Source: Thiorhodovibrio winogradskyi (GTDB taxonomy: Bacteria > Pseudomonadota > Gammaproteobacteria > Chromatiales > Chromatiaceae). From it: DNA of 64,000 bases. The notes beneath the pieces were generated by a model, which saw only the letters and a list, made by a program, of their open reading frames with translations, made no database searches and was not told the DNA's origin. Made by a program: the position numbers and the translations under genes. Shown here piece after piece: positions 19,180 to 28,450 of this stretch. The number at the start of each line of letters is the position of its first letter. The stretch's first letter is position 1. The stretch is from contig NZ_CP121472.1 of assembly GCF_036208045.1 (NCBI RefSeq), positions 3,731,531 through 3,795,530 of the forward strand, given 5' to 3'.

Positions 19180-19315
19180 GCGAGGTGCTAATCCGCATGC
19201 GCGGCGACGGAGACAGCCGACCCGGGCCGTTGGTCACGCGATCCGTTGCGGTGTTGTTTTGAACCGGGACTGGGTGCATTGCCCTAAGCAATGGGGGTTC
19301 TGACCCTGCGAATCC

Positions 19316-21025
19316 GTGCTTGCCGAATACCGCCGGCTCATTGACGGCTCCGGTCCGCCTCCGGTGCGCCTGGCACGAAAGTCGCTTGCGCCTGGCACGA
19401 AAGTCGCTTTGGTTAAAGGGTTAAGGTCTCTTTGGTTCAGCCAGGCAATTTGGTCAAGACGGGGAATACGCCATGACCCCAACAAGACCAACTGGACCAA
19501 CTGGACCAACCCAACCAACTCGACCAACCGAACCAATCGGAGAAGACCCATTCGCTTTCTGATTCCCAGTCTGATGCTCCTGCTGATCGCCGCTGGGCCG
19601 TCAGCGAAACCGACGGTCGATGGGCGCGAGGCGCTGGTCATCCCGATCGACGGCGCCATTGGCGCCGCCACTGGGGAGTTCGTGGTCAGCGGACTCGAAC
19701 AGGCCGCGCAAACCGACGCCGAGCTTGTGATCCTGCGCATGGACACCCCAGGCGGCCTGGATCAGACGATGCGTCGCATCATCAAGGCGATCCTCGCCTC
19801 GCCGGTGCCGGTGGCGAGTTTCGTCGCTCCGCCCGGCGCGCGGGCCGCGAGCGCCGGCACCTATCTCCTCTACGCCAGCCAGATCGCGGCCATGGCGCCG
19901 GCAACCAATCTCGGCGCCGCCACGCCGGTGCAGGTCGGCGGCGGTCTGCCGGGGCTCGGCGAGCGCTCCCCCCATTCTGCTCCCAGCCCTTCCCCCAGTC
20001 GCGAGGACGTCGACACCGGCGGCAGTGATGGTGATGGCGATGGAAACAAGAGCGAAAACGCCAATGGCCCGCGAGCGGACTCCCAGGACAGCGCGAGCGC
20101 ATCCGAGCGCAAACTGGTCAATGATGCCGTCGCCTACATTCGCGGTCTCGCCGAGCTGCGCGGGCGCAATGCCGATTGGGCCGAGGAAGCGGTGCGCGCC
20201 TCCGTTAGCCTGAACGCGAAAGACGCCGCCGCGCGCGACGTGATCGATCTGGTCGCCGCTGACATTCCGACGCTGTTGGAGCGTATCGACGGGCGCCGCG
20301 TGCAAACGGCCGCGGGCGAGCGCGCGCTCGACACCGCTGGCATCGCGGTGCGCGAGATCGCGCCCGACTGGCGGATCAAGCTGCTGTCCGTGATCGCCAA
20401 CCCCAACGTCGCCTACATCTTGCTGCTGATCGGCATCTACGGAATCCTCTTTGAACTCTCCAATCCCGGCGCCCTGTTCCCGGGCACGCTCGGCGCGATC
20501 TGCCTGTTGCTGGCGTTCTATGCGCTCCAGGTGCTGCCGGTCAATGACGCCGGCATCGGCCTGATCCTGCTCGGCGTGCTGCTGATGGTCGGCGAGGCGC
20601 TGGCGCCGAGCTTCGGGGCGCTCGGCATCGGCGGTCTGGCCGCCTTTGTGTTCGGCTCCGTGATCCTGATGGATGAAGCCGGCATTGCCGTCTCCTGGCC
20701 GGTGATCGCAATCACCACGGGCCTAAGCGCGGCGCTGTCGTTCTGGGTAATCGGGCGCTTCATCGGCCTGCACGGCAAGGCCTCGACGGTGGGTGCGGAC
20801 CACCTGGTGGGCGTGATCGGCGAGGCACGCACGAACTTCGGCGGCGCCTCGGACAAGACAGGTCAGGTGCATATCGAGGGCGAGCTGTGGCAGGCCAGCA
20901 GCCGCTCACCGGTTCAACACGGCGAGTCGGTGCGGGTGCTCGCCATCAGCGGCCTTAAGCTCGAGGTCGCGCCCGCCGCTGCCCCCAAGCAGTCGCCTTC
21001 CGCTAACCCTTTACCAACCACTTGA
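19316..21025 (+). CDS. NfeD family membrane serine protease, ClpP-like + NfeD
   Basis: NfeD1b/STOPP-type protein that acts with slipin in the membrane. A signal peptide (RFLIPSLMLLLIAAG) leads into the ClpP-class protease domain: VIPIDGAIGAATGEFV, LRMDTPGGLDQTMR, ARAASAGTYLLYASQ with the likely catalytic Ser, and the Lys in ERKLVNDAVAYIRG. A Ser/Asp-rich insert (about 222-258) precedes that Lys. The rest has five or so membrane segments and a C-terminal NfeD OB-fold (HLVGVIGEARTNF). The open frame begins at a GTG at 19316, but the leader contains a tandem repeat coding Thr-Asn-Trp units and has no ATG before 19574; the real start is uncertain. It ends 12 bases before the slipin gene, its usual partner. 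Confidence 0.85.
   Translation: MLAEYRRLIDGSGPPPVRLARKSLAPGTKVALVKGLRSLWFSQAIWSRRGIRHDPNKTNWTNWTNPTNSTNRTNRRRPIRFLIPSLMLLLIAAGPSAKPTVDGREALVIPIDGAIGAATGEFVVSGLEQAAQTDAELVILRMDTPGGLDQTMRRIIKAILASPVPVASFVAPPGARAASAGTYLLYASQIAAMAPATNLGAATPVQVGGGLPGLGERSPHSAPSPSPSREDVDTGGSDGDGDGNKSENANGPRADSQDSASASERKLVNDAVAYIRGLAELRGRNADWAEEAVRASVSLNAKDAAARDVIDLVAADIPTLLERIDGRRVQTAAGERALDTAGIAVREIAPDWRIKLLSVIANPNVAYILLLIGIYGILFELSNPGALFPGTLGAICLLLAFYALQVLPVNDAGIGLILLGVLLMVGEALAPSFGALGIGGLAAFVFGSVILMDEAGIAVSWPVIAITTGLSAALSFWVIGRFIGLHGKASTVGADHLVGVIGEARTNFGGASDKTGQVHIEGELWQASSRSPVQHGESVRVLAISGLKLEVAPAAAPKQSPSANPLPTT
19365..19408. repeat. 22-bp perfect tandem duplication
   Basis: The unit beginning TGCGCCTGGCACGAAAGTCG occurs twice in direct succession (19365-19386 and 19387-19408), in the leader of the NfeD gene. 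Confidence 0.85.
19484..19545. repeat. Degenerate 9-bp repeat in NfeD leader
   Basis: About seven degenerate copies of ACCAACTGG/ACCAACTCG in a row, coding TNWTNWTNPTNSTNRTN in the NfeD frame. It lies directly before the predicted signal peptide. The only nearby ATG (19472) reads this repeat in another frame and stops at 19558-19562. Confidence 0.75.
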
Positions 21026-21037
21026 TGGAGTCACCCC

Positions 21038-21850
21038 ATGGTCTATAGCGCATTGCTCACCTATCTCCTCCCTCTGGGCCTGATCATCCTGTTTCTGGGT
21101 TCCGCGATCCGCATCCTGCCGGAATATCAGCGCGGCGTGGTGTTTTTCCTCGGTCGCTTCCAGGCGGTCAAGGGGCCCGGGCTGATTCTCATCGTCCCCG
21201 GTATCCAGCAGCTGGTGCGCATGGATCTGCGGGTGATCACCATGGACGTGCCCGAGCAGGACCTGATCACCAAGGACAACGTCACCGTGCGCGTCAACGC
21301 GGTGCTCTATTTCAAGGTGGTCGAGTCCGACAAGGCCGTCATCCAGGTCGAGGATTTCCAGATGGCCACCAGCCAATTGGCGCAGACAACGCTGCGCTCG
21401 GTGCTGGGCCAGCATGACCTCGACGAGCTGCTCTCCGAGCGCGAACGGCTGAATCGCGACATCCAGGCCATTCTCGACGACCAGACCGATGCCTGGGGCA
21501 TCAAGGTGGTTAATGTCGAGATCAAGCATGTGGATCTGAACGAGAACATGATCCGCGCCATCGCCCGCCAGGCCGAGGCCGAGCGCAACCGGCGCGCCAA
21601 GGTGATCAATGCCGAGGGCGAGATGCAGGCCGCGGAGCGACTGCGGGGCGCGGCGGAGGTCATCTCCACGCAGCCGCAGGCGTTGCAGCTCAGATATCTG
21701 CAGACCCTCGCCGATATGTCCAGTGATCGCGCCACCACGGTCGTCTTCCCACTGCCGATGGAGTGGCTCAGCGCCCTCGCTGGCGTGCCTGGCACGGGCG
21801 ATGCGTCAACCCAGTCTCCCGGTTCTGAAGCTGCGGCCCGCTCGGCTTGA
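21038..21850 (+). CDS. Slipin / stomatin-like SPFH protein
   Basis: 270-residue membrane-anchored SPFH (prohibitin-homology) protein. One N-terminal hydrophobic segment ([15 protein letters not shown]) is followed by the signature [17 protein letters not shown] and the SPFH core ([53 protein letters not shown]), then a coiled coil of the form [19 protein letters not shown]. Forms ring-like membrane assemblies and is usually the substrate or partner of NfeD proteases; here it starts 12 bases after the NfeD stop, with GATGGAG as ribosome-binding site, so the two form an operon. Intact. Confidence 0.93.
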   Translation: MVYSALLTYLLPLGLIILFLGSAIRILPEYQRGVVFFLGRFQAVKGPGLILIVPGIQQLVRMDLRVITMDVPEQDLITKDNVTVRVNAVLYFKVVESDKAVIQVEDFQMATSQLAQTTLRSVLGQHDLDELLSERERLNRDIQAILDDQTDAWGIKVVNVEIKHVDLNENMIRAIARQAEAERNRRAKVINAEGEMQAAERLRGAAEVISTQPQALQLRYLQTLADMSSDRATTVVFPLPMEWLSALAGVPGTGDASTQSPGSEAAARSA

Positions 21851-22210
21851 GGGCTCCCAAGGACAACAGCAGGCAATCGCTTACGGAGGTTAAGTGAATC
21901 GCGGCGAGATGGGAAATGCTTGCCTTACTTTGGTGGATTACACCCGGGCATCGGTGGATTTCGACCATTGCCTCCGTTCAAAAGGCAGTAAGCCGTGATC
22001 GCCACGCGGGGATCGCGATTGGGATCGACAAGACAAGGATGCAAGCATTCAGACTTGGCCTCCACGACTTGACACTGAGATGCCGCCAAATCTGAAAGCA
22101 AGCCTTGGAACCGTCATTGGCACAAAGCCTGCTTTAAGACCCACAAGCGGTCTGCCGCTCGGAGCAACCTAAGTGAGTCAGAACAGCCAGCGAAACCGAG
22201 GTCATCTCTC
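21851..22210. other. Intergenic, 360 bp
   Basis: No gene or RNA recognised. A lower-GC stretch at 21990-22200 separates the NfeD-slipin operon from the cupin gene and probably contains its promoter. I could not identify reliable boxes or a terminator. Confidence 0.35.
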
Positions 22211-22597
22211 ATGCGCATTGCAAAAGAAGACATTCCAGTTCAAATCGATGTGCCAGGCGCCATTGCCCGACAACAAAGCGATTTTGGTGATGTGACAGGA
22301 TACGGAAGGATGGGCGCCGAATACTTCACCTTTGGCGCCGGAACCGATATCACACAATTATTGCACGGGCTTGAGGATGATCGCTGTCAAAGCCCCCATT
22401 GGGGCTATGTTGTAACGGGGATAATCACTGCCCTGTATACGGACGGCAGCGAAGAGACATCACGGGCTGGAGACCTTTTCTACTGGCCTCCAGGGCACAG
22501 CGTCAGAGCGGAAGAAGACACCGACATTGTGATGTTTAGTCCTCAGCAGGAACACGGCGCAGTGATCGATCACATCCGGGACAAGATCAATCGCTAG
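22211..22597 (+). CDS. Cupin-domain protein
   Basis: 128 residues, a single small beta-barrel cupin. The metal/substrate motif is visible as HWGYVVTGIITALYTDG (residues 63-79) and the second motif as GDLFYWPPGHSVRAEED. The first motif has one His, so metal ligands are incomplete compared with classic cupins. Codon use is AT-richer than in its neighbours, which hints at acquisition from elsewhere. Function unknown; sensors and small-molecule-binding enzymes both occur in the family. Confidence 0.75.
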   Translation: MRIAKEDIPVQIDVPGAIARQQSDFGDVTGYGRMGAEYFTFGAGTDITQLLHGLEDDRCQSPHWGYVVTGIITALYTDGSEETSRAGDLFYWPPGHSVRAEEDTDIVMFSPQQEHGAVIDHIRDKINR

Positions 22598-22650
22598 TTA
22601 TTGTAATAGCAACCGTATCGGCAAGGGACAAACTAACAGCGAGGCGACTC

Positions 22651-22878
22651 ATGTACAACGGTGACGTCATAATCCACATCGACGCGACGCTCGACGACGA
22701 GGCGATCAACAAACTACTGCACGACACCAGCCAAGCCCCTGGTGTGATTGATGTCCGCATCAACGAGAAGGCGCGACATCTGATGATGGTCGACTTTGAC
22801 GCCAAGGCGACCAAGCCGAGTGCGATTCTGGAGACTGTGCGAAAACGTGGGCTGGGCGCCGAGTTAGTTGGCCTCTAG
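22651..22878 (+). CDS. HMA-like small protein without CxxC
   Basis: 75 residues with the beta-alpha-beta pattern of a heavy-metal-associated (HMA/copper chaperone-like) fold: IIHIDATLDDEAINKLLHD, GVIDVRINEKARHLMMVDFD, SAILETVRKRGLGAELVGL. The metal-binding Cys pair is missing, so metal binding is doubtful. Starts with AGGCGACTC upstream. It follows the cupin gene by about 50 bases and may be co-transcribed. Otherwise uncharacterised. Confidence 0.7.
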   Translation: MYNGDVIIHIDATLDDEAINKLLHDTSQAPGVIDVRINEKARHLMMVDFDAKATKPSAILETVRKRGLGAELVGL

Positions 22879-22986
22879 CGATCCTAGCATTCCGGTAAGG
22901 GCTTGGAGCGGCGCCGATCCTGGCGGGCCGCTCTAGCCCGCCATGACCCTCGATGGATCTTCACGCCCAGGCGCACCCGCTTCGAG

Positions 22987-23175
22987 CGAATTTTGCGACC
23001 ATACTCCCCGCGGCCCGATCCCCTGCGGCGGATACGGAGCGCCGCAAACGGCGGACGGCTCTGTCGCCGGCGTCGGACGTGCCAAGAGGACTGGAGCGTA
23101 CTGCAGAGAGTCGGTTGACGCCAGCCTGGACTGGCGTGAGCCTCCTGATGGCATACAAACTGCTGGATCCGAGCG
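22987..23175. repeat. Dispersed repeat, copy 1
   Basis: 23081-23175 resembles 25358-25464 (shared segments include GCCAAGAGGACTG, CCAGCCTGGACTGGCG, and GATGGCATACAAACTGCT followed by GATCCGAGCG). The left part, 22987-23060, resembles 28685-28735 (CGGCGGATA, GAGCGCC, CAAAC and GCGGA in the same order). There is no credible coding content. Copies flank the SulP gene in direct orientation. Confidence 0.65.
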
Positions 23176-23342
23176 AGCCGATTCCGGATAAGGCGTGGCG
23201 CTCAGCAGAGCAGTCCTCGTCAGTGCAGTGATCAGCGGATTGAGTGGCATCCTTTTCATCATCAAACCTCCAGGTGAAACCCGAGCTTGCGGTCATGCGC
23301 CCGATAACTCCCCACCGGGCCCCATGCCTGAGGTCATGCCCT

Positions 23343-25103
23343 TCAACGCCCCGAGCATTCATGGAAGGTCTGCTTCTCGCAGGTCGCACAGACGGTCTGG
23401 TCGAGCTTCTGGTAGATCGCATGGATCGCCGCCTCCTTGCCACCGAACACATTTCGCGCGCCCCTGGCTTCGATACAACCACAGGCCTCGAGCGTCTCCC
23501 ACAGCCCCTGCTTGACGTTGACCAGGTACAGATCGCCGCCCTCGCGTTGGCGGCGCTTGGCCTCATCCGCCAGGGCCTGCCCGCCTTGCAGATCAACGAA
23601 GTTGATGCCATCGGCCAGGATCGCCAGATGCTTCTGGTTCGGATGGCGCGCGCGCAGCAGATCGAAGCCGCGCTCGACATGGGCCACCGAGCCGAAGAAC
23701 AGCGAGCCGTCGATGCGGATGAAGCGCAGCTGCGGGCACTGGGTCACCTCCGGATCGCTGGAGAAGGCATGCTTGGGCAAGCGCGGGTCCGGCGCCAGGG
23801 TCACAATGCGCGGCTTCGATGTCCGCTCCAGATAGAGCACCAAGGACAGCAGCACGCCGGCGAAGATCGCAAACTCCAGTTCCAAAAACAGCGCGGCAAA
23901 GAAGGTCACCGCCAGCACCGCGGTCTCGCGCTTGGAGGCGGTGAGGATATGGCGGATTTCTTTGCGATCAATCAGCCCCCAGGCGACCAGGAACAGCACC
24001 CCGGCCATCGCCGCGGTCGGCAGGTAGCTCGCCAGCGGGGCGACCAAGAGCACGATGACCATTAGCAGCAGCGCGGCAAAGACCGCCGCCAGGGGCGTGC
24101 GCGCACCGGCCTCGAAGTTGACACCGCTGCGGTTGAACGAGCCGGTGGCGACATAGCCGGAGAAGAACGAACCGGCAATGTTCGACAGCCCCTGACCGAT
24201 GAACTCCTGGTTGCCATCGATGCGATAACCGCCGCGCGCCGCGAGCGCGCGCCCAATCGACACCGCCTCGGTCAGCGCGAAGAGCGTGACCGCCAGCGCG
24301 GTTGGCGCCAACTGCTTGATCTGATCGAAGGTCGAGATCGGCGCCGAGAGCGGGGGCAGGCTCGCCGGCAAGGCGCCGACCGTGGCGATGCCAGTGTTGG
24401 CGGCACCCAGCCAGGCATCGAGCCCCAGGGCAACCAGGCTGCCACCGAGCATCGCCGCGATCATGTAAGGCACCTGGGGCAGCCAGCGTTTCACCGCGAT
24501 GCCGATCAGCAAGGTGGAGGCCGCCACCGCGGTGGCGCTGGGGTTGATCTCGATCACATGCTGACCGAACGCCATCAGGATGTCGTGGAAATGGCCACTG
24601 CTGTCCATCTCCAAGCCGAAGAAGTGCTTCAGTTGCTTGGCGGCGATCAGAAAGGCCGCGCCGGCGGTGAAACCAACCACGACCGAGTGTGAGATGAAAT
24701 TGACCAGCGCCCCGAGACGCGCAAATCCAAGCGCCAATTCGAGCACGCCGACCATGAAGGTCAGGGTCAAGGCGAGGCTCACATAGTCCGGCGTCCCTGG
24801 CACCGCGAGCAGCGAGAGCGAGGAGAAGAGCACCACCGAGGCCGCCGTCGTCGGGCCTGAAACCAGATGGCGCGAGGAGCCGAACAAGGCGGCAATGATC
24901 GCCGGTATCATGCCGGCATAGAGGCCATATTCCGGCGGCATGCCGGCGATGGTGGCGAAAGCTACGCCTTGTGGCAGCACGATCACGGCACCGGTCAGCG
25001 CGGCGACGAGGTCGGCGCGCAGATCCTCCGGGCGCACCTTGGGCAGCCAGACCAGGAAGGGAAACAGCCAGGTTAGTCGGTCACGGAGTCGTGCAGGGGC
25101 CAT
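23343..25103 (-). CDS. SulP family anion transporter with STAS domain
   Basis: SulP/SLC26 permease for sulfate, bicarbonate or a similar anion. The start is set at the ATG 25103 (MAPARLRDRLTWLFPFLVWL); a longer reading to 25160 has no better support. The transmembrane domain has PQGVAFATIAGMPPEYGLYA and VSGPTTAASVVLF near the front and SIGRALAARGGYRIDGNQE, FIGQGLSNIAGSFF, and GYVATGSFNRSGVNFEAGAR further on. The C-terminal STAS domain (about residues 445-545) contains RIDGSLFFGSVAHVE and LAILADGINFVDLQG. The last 20 residues have a CxxC (VCATCEKQTFHEC). Full-length for the family. Dispersed repeats lie on both sides. The ion cannot be decided from the sequence. Confidence 0.92.
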   Translation of the reverse strand: MAPARLRDRLTWLFPFLVWLPKVRPEDLRADLVAALTGAVIVLPQGVAFATIAGMPPEYGLYAGMIPAIIAALFGSSRHLVSGPTTAASVVLFSSLSLLAVPGTPDYVSLALTLTFMVGVLELALGFARLGALVNFISHSVVVGFTAGAAFLIAAKQLKHFFGLEMDSSGHFHDILMAFGQHVIEINPSATAVAASTLLIGIAVKRWLPQVPYMIAAMLGGSLVALGLDAWLGAANTGIATVGALPASLPPLSAPISTFDQIKQLAPTALAVTLFALTEAVSIGRALAARGGYRIDGNQEFIGQGLSNIAGSFFSGYVATGSFNRSGVNFEAGARTPLAAVFAALLLMVIVLLVAPLASYLPTAAMAGVLFLVAWGLIDRKEIRHILTASKRETAVLAVTFFAALFLELEFAIFAGVLLSLVLYLERTSKPRIVTLAPDPRLPKHAFSSDPEVTQCPQLRFIRIDGSLFFGSVAHVERGFDLLRARHPNQKHLAILADGINFVDLQGGQALADEAKRRQREGGDLYLVNVKQGLWETLEACGCIEARGARNVFGGKEAAIHAIYQKLDQTVCATCEKQTFHECSGR

Positions 25104-25633
25104 GGGGAGCCTTTGATCCTTGTCAGCGTTGTTGTGGAGCGACCCGCGGCAGGAGGCCAAGGCATGGCTAGGATGTCAGGAAAAGGCCTGCTTCGATAGG
25201 GTCTGCTTCGATAGCGCCAGTTTTATCGGCGCTCAGCGGCGCTCAGCGGCGCTCGGTTCGGTTCATTAGAACCCTGGTGATGGCTTGATGTGGTGCATTT
25301 AAACCAACGCCGGGGGATTTGCTGCTGGCAGGCGCGTCCTGAGTATCCAAGTTAATCGCCAAGAGGACTGCGGCAGACTGCAGAGCCTACTGCAGCGCGT
25401 CCATCAAGACCAGCCTGGACTGGCGAAAACCTCCCGATGGCATACAAACTGCTAGATCCGAGCGCGAGCAAGCCGATGCGGGCGCGGCCACCTCTTTCCT
25501 CGGCCTGGCCCCGGCCCATGGTTGAAGCCGACGCGCGGAGGGTGCGCTATCGCGCCCTCGATCCAAACCGCCCAAGCGAGAACCGCCCAAGCAAAAACCA
25601 CCGAGCAAAAACCAAGAGAGCGCCTCGACACAG
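25104..25633. other. Intergenic with repeats, 530 bp
   Basis: Between divergent SulP and P-type ATPase genes. Contains a 10-bp tandem (GGCGCTCAGC, three copies, the last degenerate, about 25228-25257), a 14-bp tandem-like pair near 25190-25215 (CTGCTTCGATAG), and the dispersed repeat at 25291-25464. 25540-25620 has an AACCGCCCAAGCGA/AACCGCCCAAGCAA direct repeat. Both promoters must lie here but were not resolved. Confidence 0.5.
25291..25464. repeat. Dispersed repeat, copy 2
   Basis: Two blocks side by side: 25291-25361 matches 28515-28586 (TGGTGCATTT, GGGGGATTTGC, GGCGCG, ATC.CCAA in the same order), and 25358-25464 matches 23081-23175. This copy joins the block types seen separately elsewhere. 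Confidence 0.7.
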
Positions 25634-28450
25634 ATGACTGATCTCTACCGAAAACCGCCCGCCGCGGCACTCCAGCAGCTAGAAACCAATGCCGAACGCG
25701 GCCTCTCCGAGAGCGCGGTGCGGGAGCGACGCCAGCGATATGGCCTCAATCAGCTGCGCCAGACCCGCTCGCGCCCGGCCTGGCGCATCCTGGTGGACCA
25801 GCTCACCAGCATCGTCGTGCTGCTGTTGCTGGCGGCCTCTGGCGCCGCCCTGCTATTTGGCCAGGTTATCGAGGCGATCGCGATCGGCGCCGCGATCCTG
25901 GTCAATACCCTCATCGGCTTCACCATGGAGCTGCGCGCGACGCGCGCGATGGAGGCCCTGCAGCGCATGGGCAAGACCCAGACGCGGGTGCTGCGCGAGG
26001 GCCGCAGCCGTGAGATCCCGGCTGATGAACTGGTGCCCGGCGACATCGTGCTGCTCGATGCCGGCGACTTGGTGCCAGCCGATCTGCGCCTGCTTGAGGC
26101 GAATCGGCTGCAATGCGATGAGGCCGCGCTGACCGGCGAGTCGGTGGCGGTGGATAAGCGCACCGAGGCCCTCGACGCGAGCGCTGACGAAGCGGCGGGC
26201 GCGGACGGCACGCGCCACGGGGACGGTAAAGCGCCACCACTGGGCGAGCGCCACAACATGGCTTACAAGGGCACGGCGGTGACCCAGGGCTCCGGCAGCG
26301 GCGTTGTCGTCGCCACCGGCATGGAGACCGAACTCGGCCACATCTCGGATCTGGTCGCGCAGGCCGAGAAGTCAGCGACCCCGCTGGAGAAGCGGCTCGA
26401 TCGCCTTGGCCGGCGCCTGGTCTGGCTGACGCTGGCGATTGCGGTGGTGGTCGCCGGCGCCGGCCTGATCGCCGGCAAGGAGCTATTGGTGATGCTGGAG
26501 ACGGCCATTGCGCTGGCCATCGCCGCGGTCCCCGAGGGTCTTCCGGTGGTCGCGACCCTGGCCTTGGCCCAGGGCATGCGCCAGATGGCGCGGCGCAACG
26601 CGGTGGTGAAACGGCTCTCGGCGGTCGAGACACTGGGCGCCGCGAGCCTGATCTTCACCGATAAGACCGGCACCCTGACCGAGAATCGGATGGTGCTGGC
26701 TCAACTCGCACTCGACCAAGGCATTCTGCGCTTCGAGCGTCCAGGTCAGGCGGCGCAAGCCACCGAGGACCGCGGTCGAGACGACGGCGAGGCCAGCGCC
26801 GACGCGCGGATCCTTCTCGACGGCGCGCCGGTGGACTTGGCCAAAACGCCGGTCGCGCGTGCCGCGCTCGAGATCGGCGCACTCTGCAACAACGCCGAGC
26901 TTGGCGACCAGGCCCGGCCAGGCGATGCCGCTGAGGACGCCGCTGGCGACCCGACCGAGGTCTCGCTGCTGGCGGCCGCGGCGCGCGCCGGCATGCATCG
27001 CCGCGAGCTGCTCGAACGCTGGCCGGAACAGCGCGAGATCAGCTTCGACCCGGACTTGAAGATGATGGCGACGGTGCATCAGAGCGACGGCGGTTTCCGA
27101 ATCGCCGTGAAAGGCGCGCCGGAGTCAGTACTCGCGGTCTGCGACCGGGTGCTAAGGGCGGACGGCGAGACCGCGCTCGAGGATGCCGCGCGCCAGGCCT
27201 GGCACCAGCGCGGCGAGGCGCTCGCCGCCGATGGACTGCGGGTGCTGGCGCTGGCACAACGCCAAGCGGAGCAAGCCGACGAAGACCCCTATCGGCAGCT
27301 GACCCTGATCGGCCTGGCCGGCCTCCACGACCCACCCCGTCGCGGCATCCAGGAGGTGATCGCCGCCTGTCAGCAAGCCGGTATTCGCGTGGTGATGGGC
27401 ACCGGCGACCATGCCGTGACGGCGCAAGCCATCGCCGCCGAGATCGGCATTGCCGGCAGCGACGAGCCCGCCATCGAAGGCGCGCGGCTCGACGACCTCG
27501 AGCAGCTCGATGAGCGCGAGCGCGGCGAGCTACTCAAACGCTCGGTATTCGCGCGCATCAGCCCCGAGGAGAAGCTGCAACTCATCGGCCTGTATCAGGA
27601 CGCCGGCTGGATCGTCGGCATGACCGGCGATGGCGTCAACGATGCGCCCGCGCTCAAGAAGGCCGACATCGGCATCGCCATGGGTCAGCGCGGCACCGAG
27701 GTGGCGCGCGAGGCCTCGGACATGGTGCTCAAGGACGACGCCTTTGCCACCTTGGTCGCGGCGATCGAGCACGGCCGCACGATCTTTTCCAACATCCGCC
27801 GCTTCATCATCTACCTGCTCTCCGGCAATCTGGCCGAGATCCTGGCGGTAGCGGCGGCGGCGCTGGTGGCCGCCCCCCTGCCGCTGCTGCCGCTGCAGAT
27901 CCTCTACATTAACTTCGTCTCCGACGTCATGCCCGCGCTCGCGCTTGGGCTCAGCCCGGGCGTGCCCGGCGCCATGCGGCATCCGCCGCGCGATCCCGAC
28001 GAGCCCATCCTGACGCGCCGCCATTGGGCCGCCGTGGGGGGCTACGGTGCGCTGATCGCGGCGATCGTCCTGATTGCCTTCGCCATCGCGCTCGGGCCGA
28101 TGCGGCTCGACACCGCCCACGCGGTGACCATCGGCTTCTTAACCTTCGGCTTCGCCCGGCTCTGGCACGTACTGAACATGCGCGACACCGAGTCGAACCT
28201 ACTGCTCAATGAGGTCACGCGCAACCGCTATGTGTGGCTCGCGATCGCCATCGGCGTCGCGCTGCTGATCGCCGCGACCTATATCGCGCCGCTGGCGTCG
28301 ATCCTCTCGATCCAGATCCCGACCGCCGGTGAATGGCTACTGATCCTGTCATTCTCGCTGCTGCCGTTGATCCTAGTGCAGATAGGCAAGCTGGTGGTGC
28401 ATCACCTGATGCGGGGCCCATCAAGGGCTCGGCCAGGACCAACCCGATGA
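25634..28450 (+). CDS. P2-type cation-transporting ATPase
   Basis: 938-residue P-type ATPase of the Ca2+/Mg2+ (P2) branch, inner membrane. N-terminal cation-ATPase domain, two helices, actuator domain with EAALTGESVAVDK, M4 motif VPEGLPVVATLALAQG (PEGLP, as in SERCA-type pumps), phosphorylation motif FTDKTGTLTENRM (Asp near residue 343), nucleotide-binding KGAPESVLAVCDR, hinge MTGDGVNDAPALKKADIGIA, and six C-terminal helices. An internal Asp/Ala-rich insert lies at about 178-200. The M4-M6 sequence suggests a Ca2+-like ion, but Mn2+ or another cation is possible. A fragment of a close paralogue lies at 18659. Intact; the ribosome-binding site is weak. Confidence 0.9.
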   Translation: MTDLYRKPPAAALQQLETNAERGLSESAVRERRQRYGLNQLRQTRSRPAWRILVDQLTSIVVLLLLAASGAALLFGQVIEAIAIGAAILVNTLIGFTMELRATRAMEALQRMGKTQTRVLREGRSREIPADELVPGDIVLLDAGDLVPADLRLLEANRLQCDEAALTGESVAVDKRTEALDASADEAAGADGTRHGDGKAPPLGERHNMAYKGTAVTQGSGSGVVVATGMETELGHISDLVAQAEKSATPLEKRLDRLGRRLVWLTLAIAVVVAGAGLIAGKELLVMLETAIALAIAAVPEGLPVVATLALAQGMRQMARRNAVVKRLSAVETLGAASLIFTDKTGTLTENRMVLAQLALDQGILRFERPGQAAQATEDRGRDDGEASADARILLDGAPVDLAKTPVARAALEIGALCNNAELGDQARPGDAAEDAAGDPTEVSLLAAAARAGMHRRELLERWPEQREISFDPDLKMMATVHQSDGGFRIAVKGAPESVLAVCDRVLRADGETALEDAARQAWHQRGEALAADGLRVLALAQRQAEQADEDPYRQLTLIGLAGLHDPPRRGIQEVIAACQQAGIRVVMGTGDHAVTAQAIAAEIGIAGSDEPAIEGARLDDLEQLDERERGELLKRSVFARISPEEKLQLIGLYQDAGWIVGMTGDGVNDAPALKKADIGIAMGQRGTEVAREASDMVLKDDAFATLVAAIEHGRTIFSNIRRFIIYLLSGNLAEILAVAAAALVAAPLPLLPLQILYINFVSDVMPALALGLSPGVPGAMRHPPRDPDEPILTRRHWAAVGGYGALIAAIVLIAFAIALGPMRLDTAHAVTIGFLTFGFARLWHVLNMRDTESNLLLNEVTRNRYVWLAIAIGVALLIAATYIAPLASILSIQIPTAGEWLLILSFSLLPLILVQIGKLVVHHLMRGPSRARPGPTR

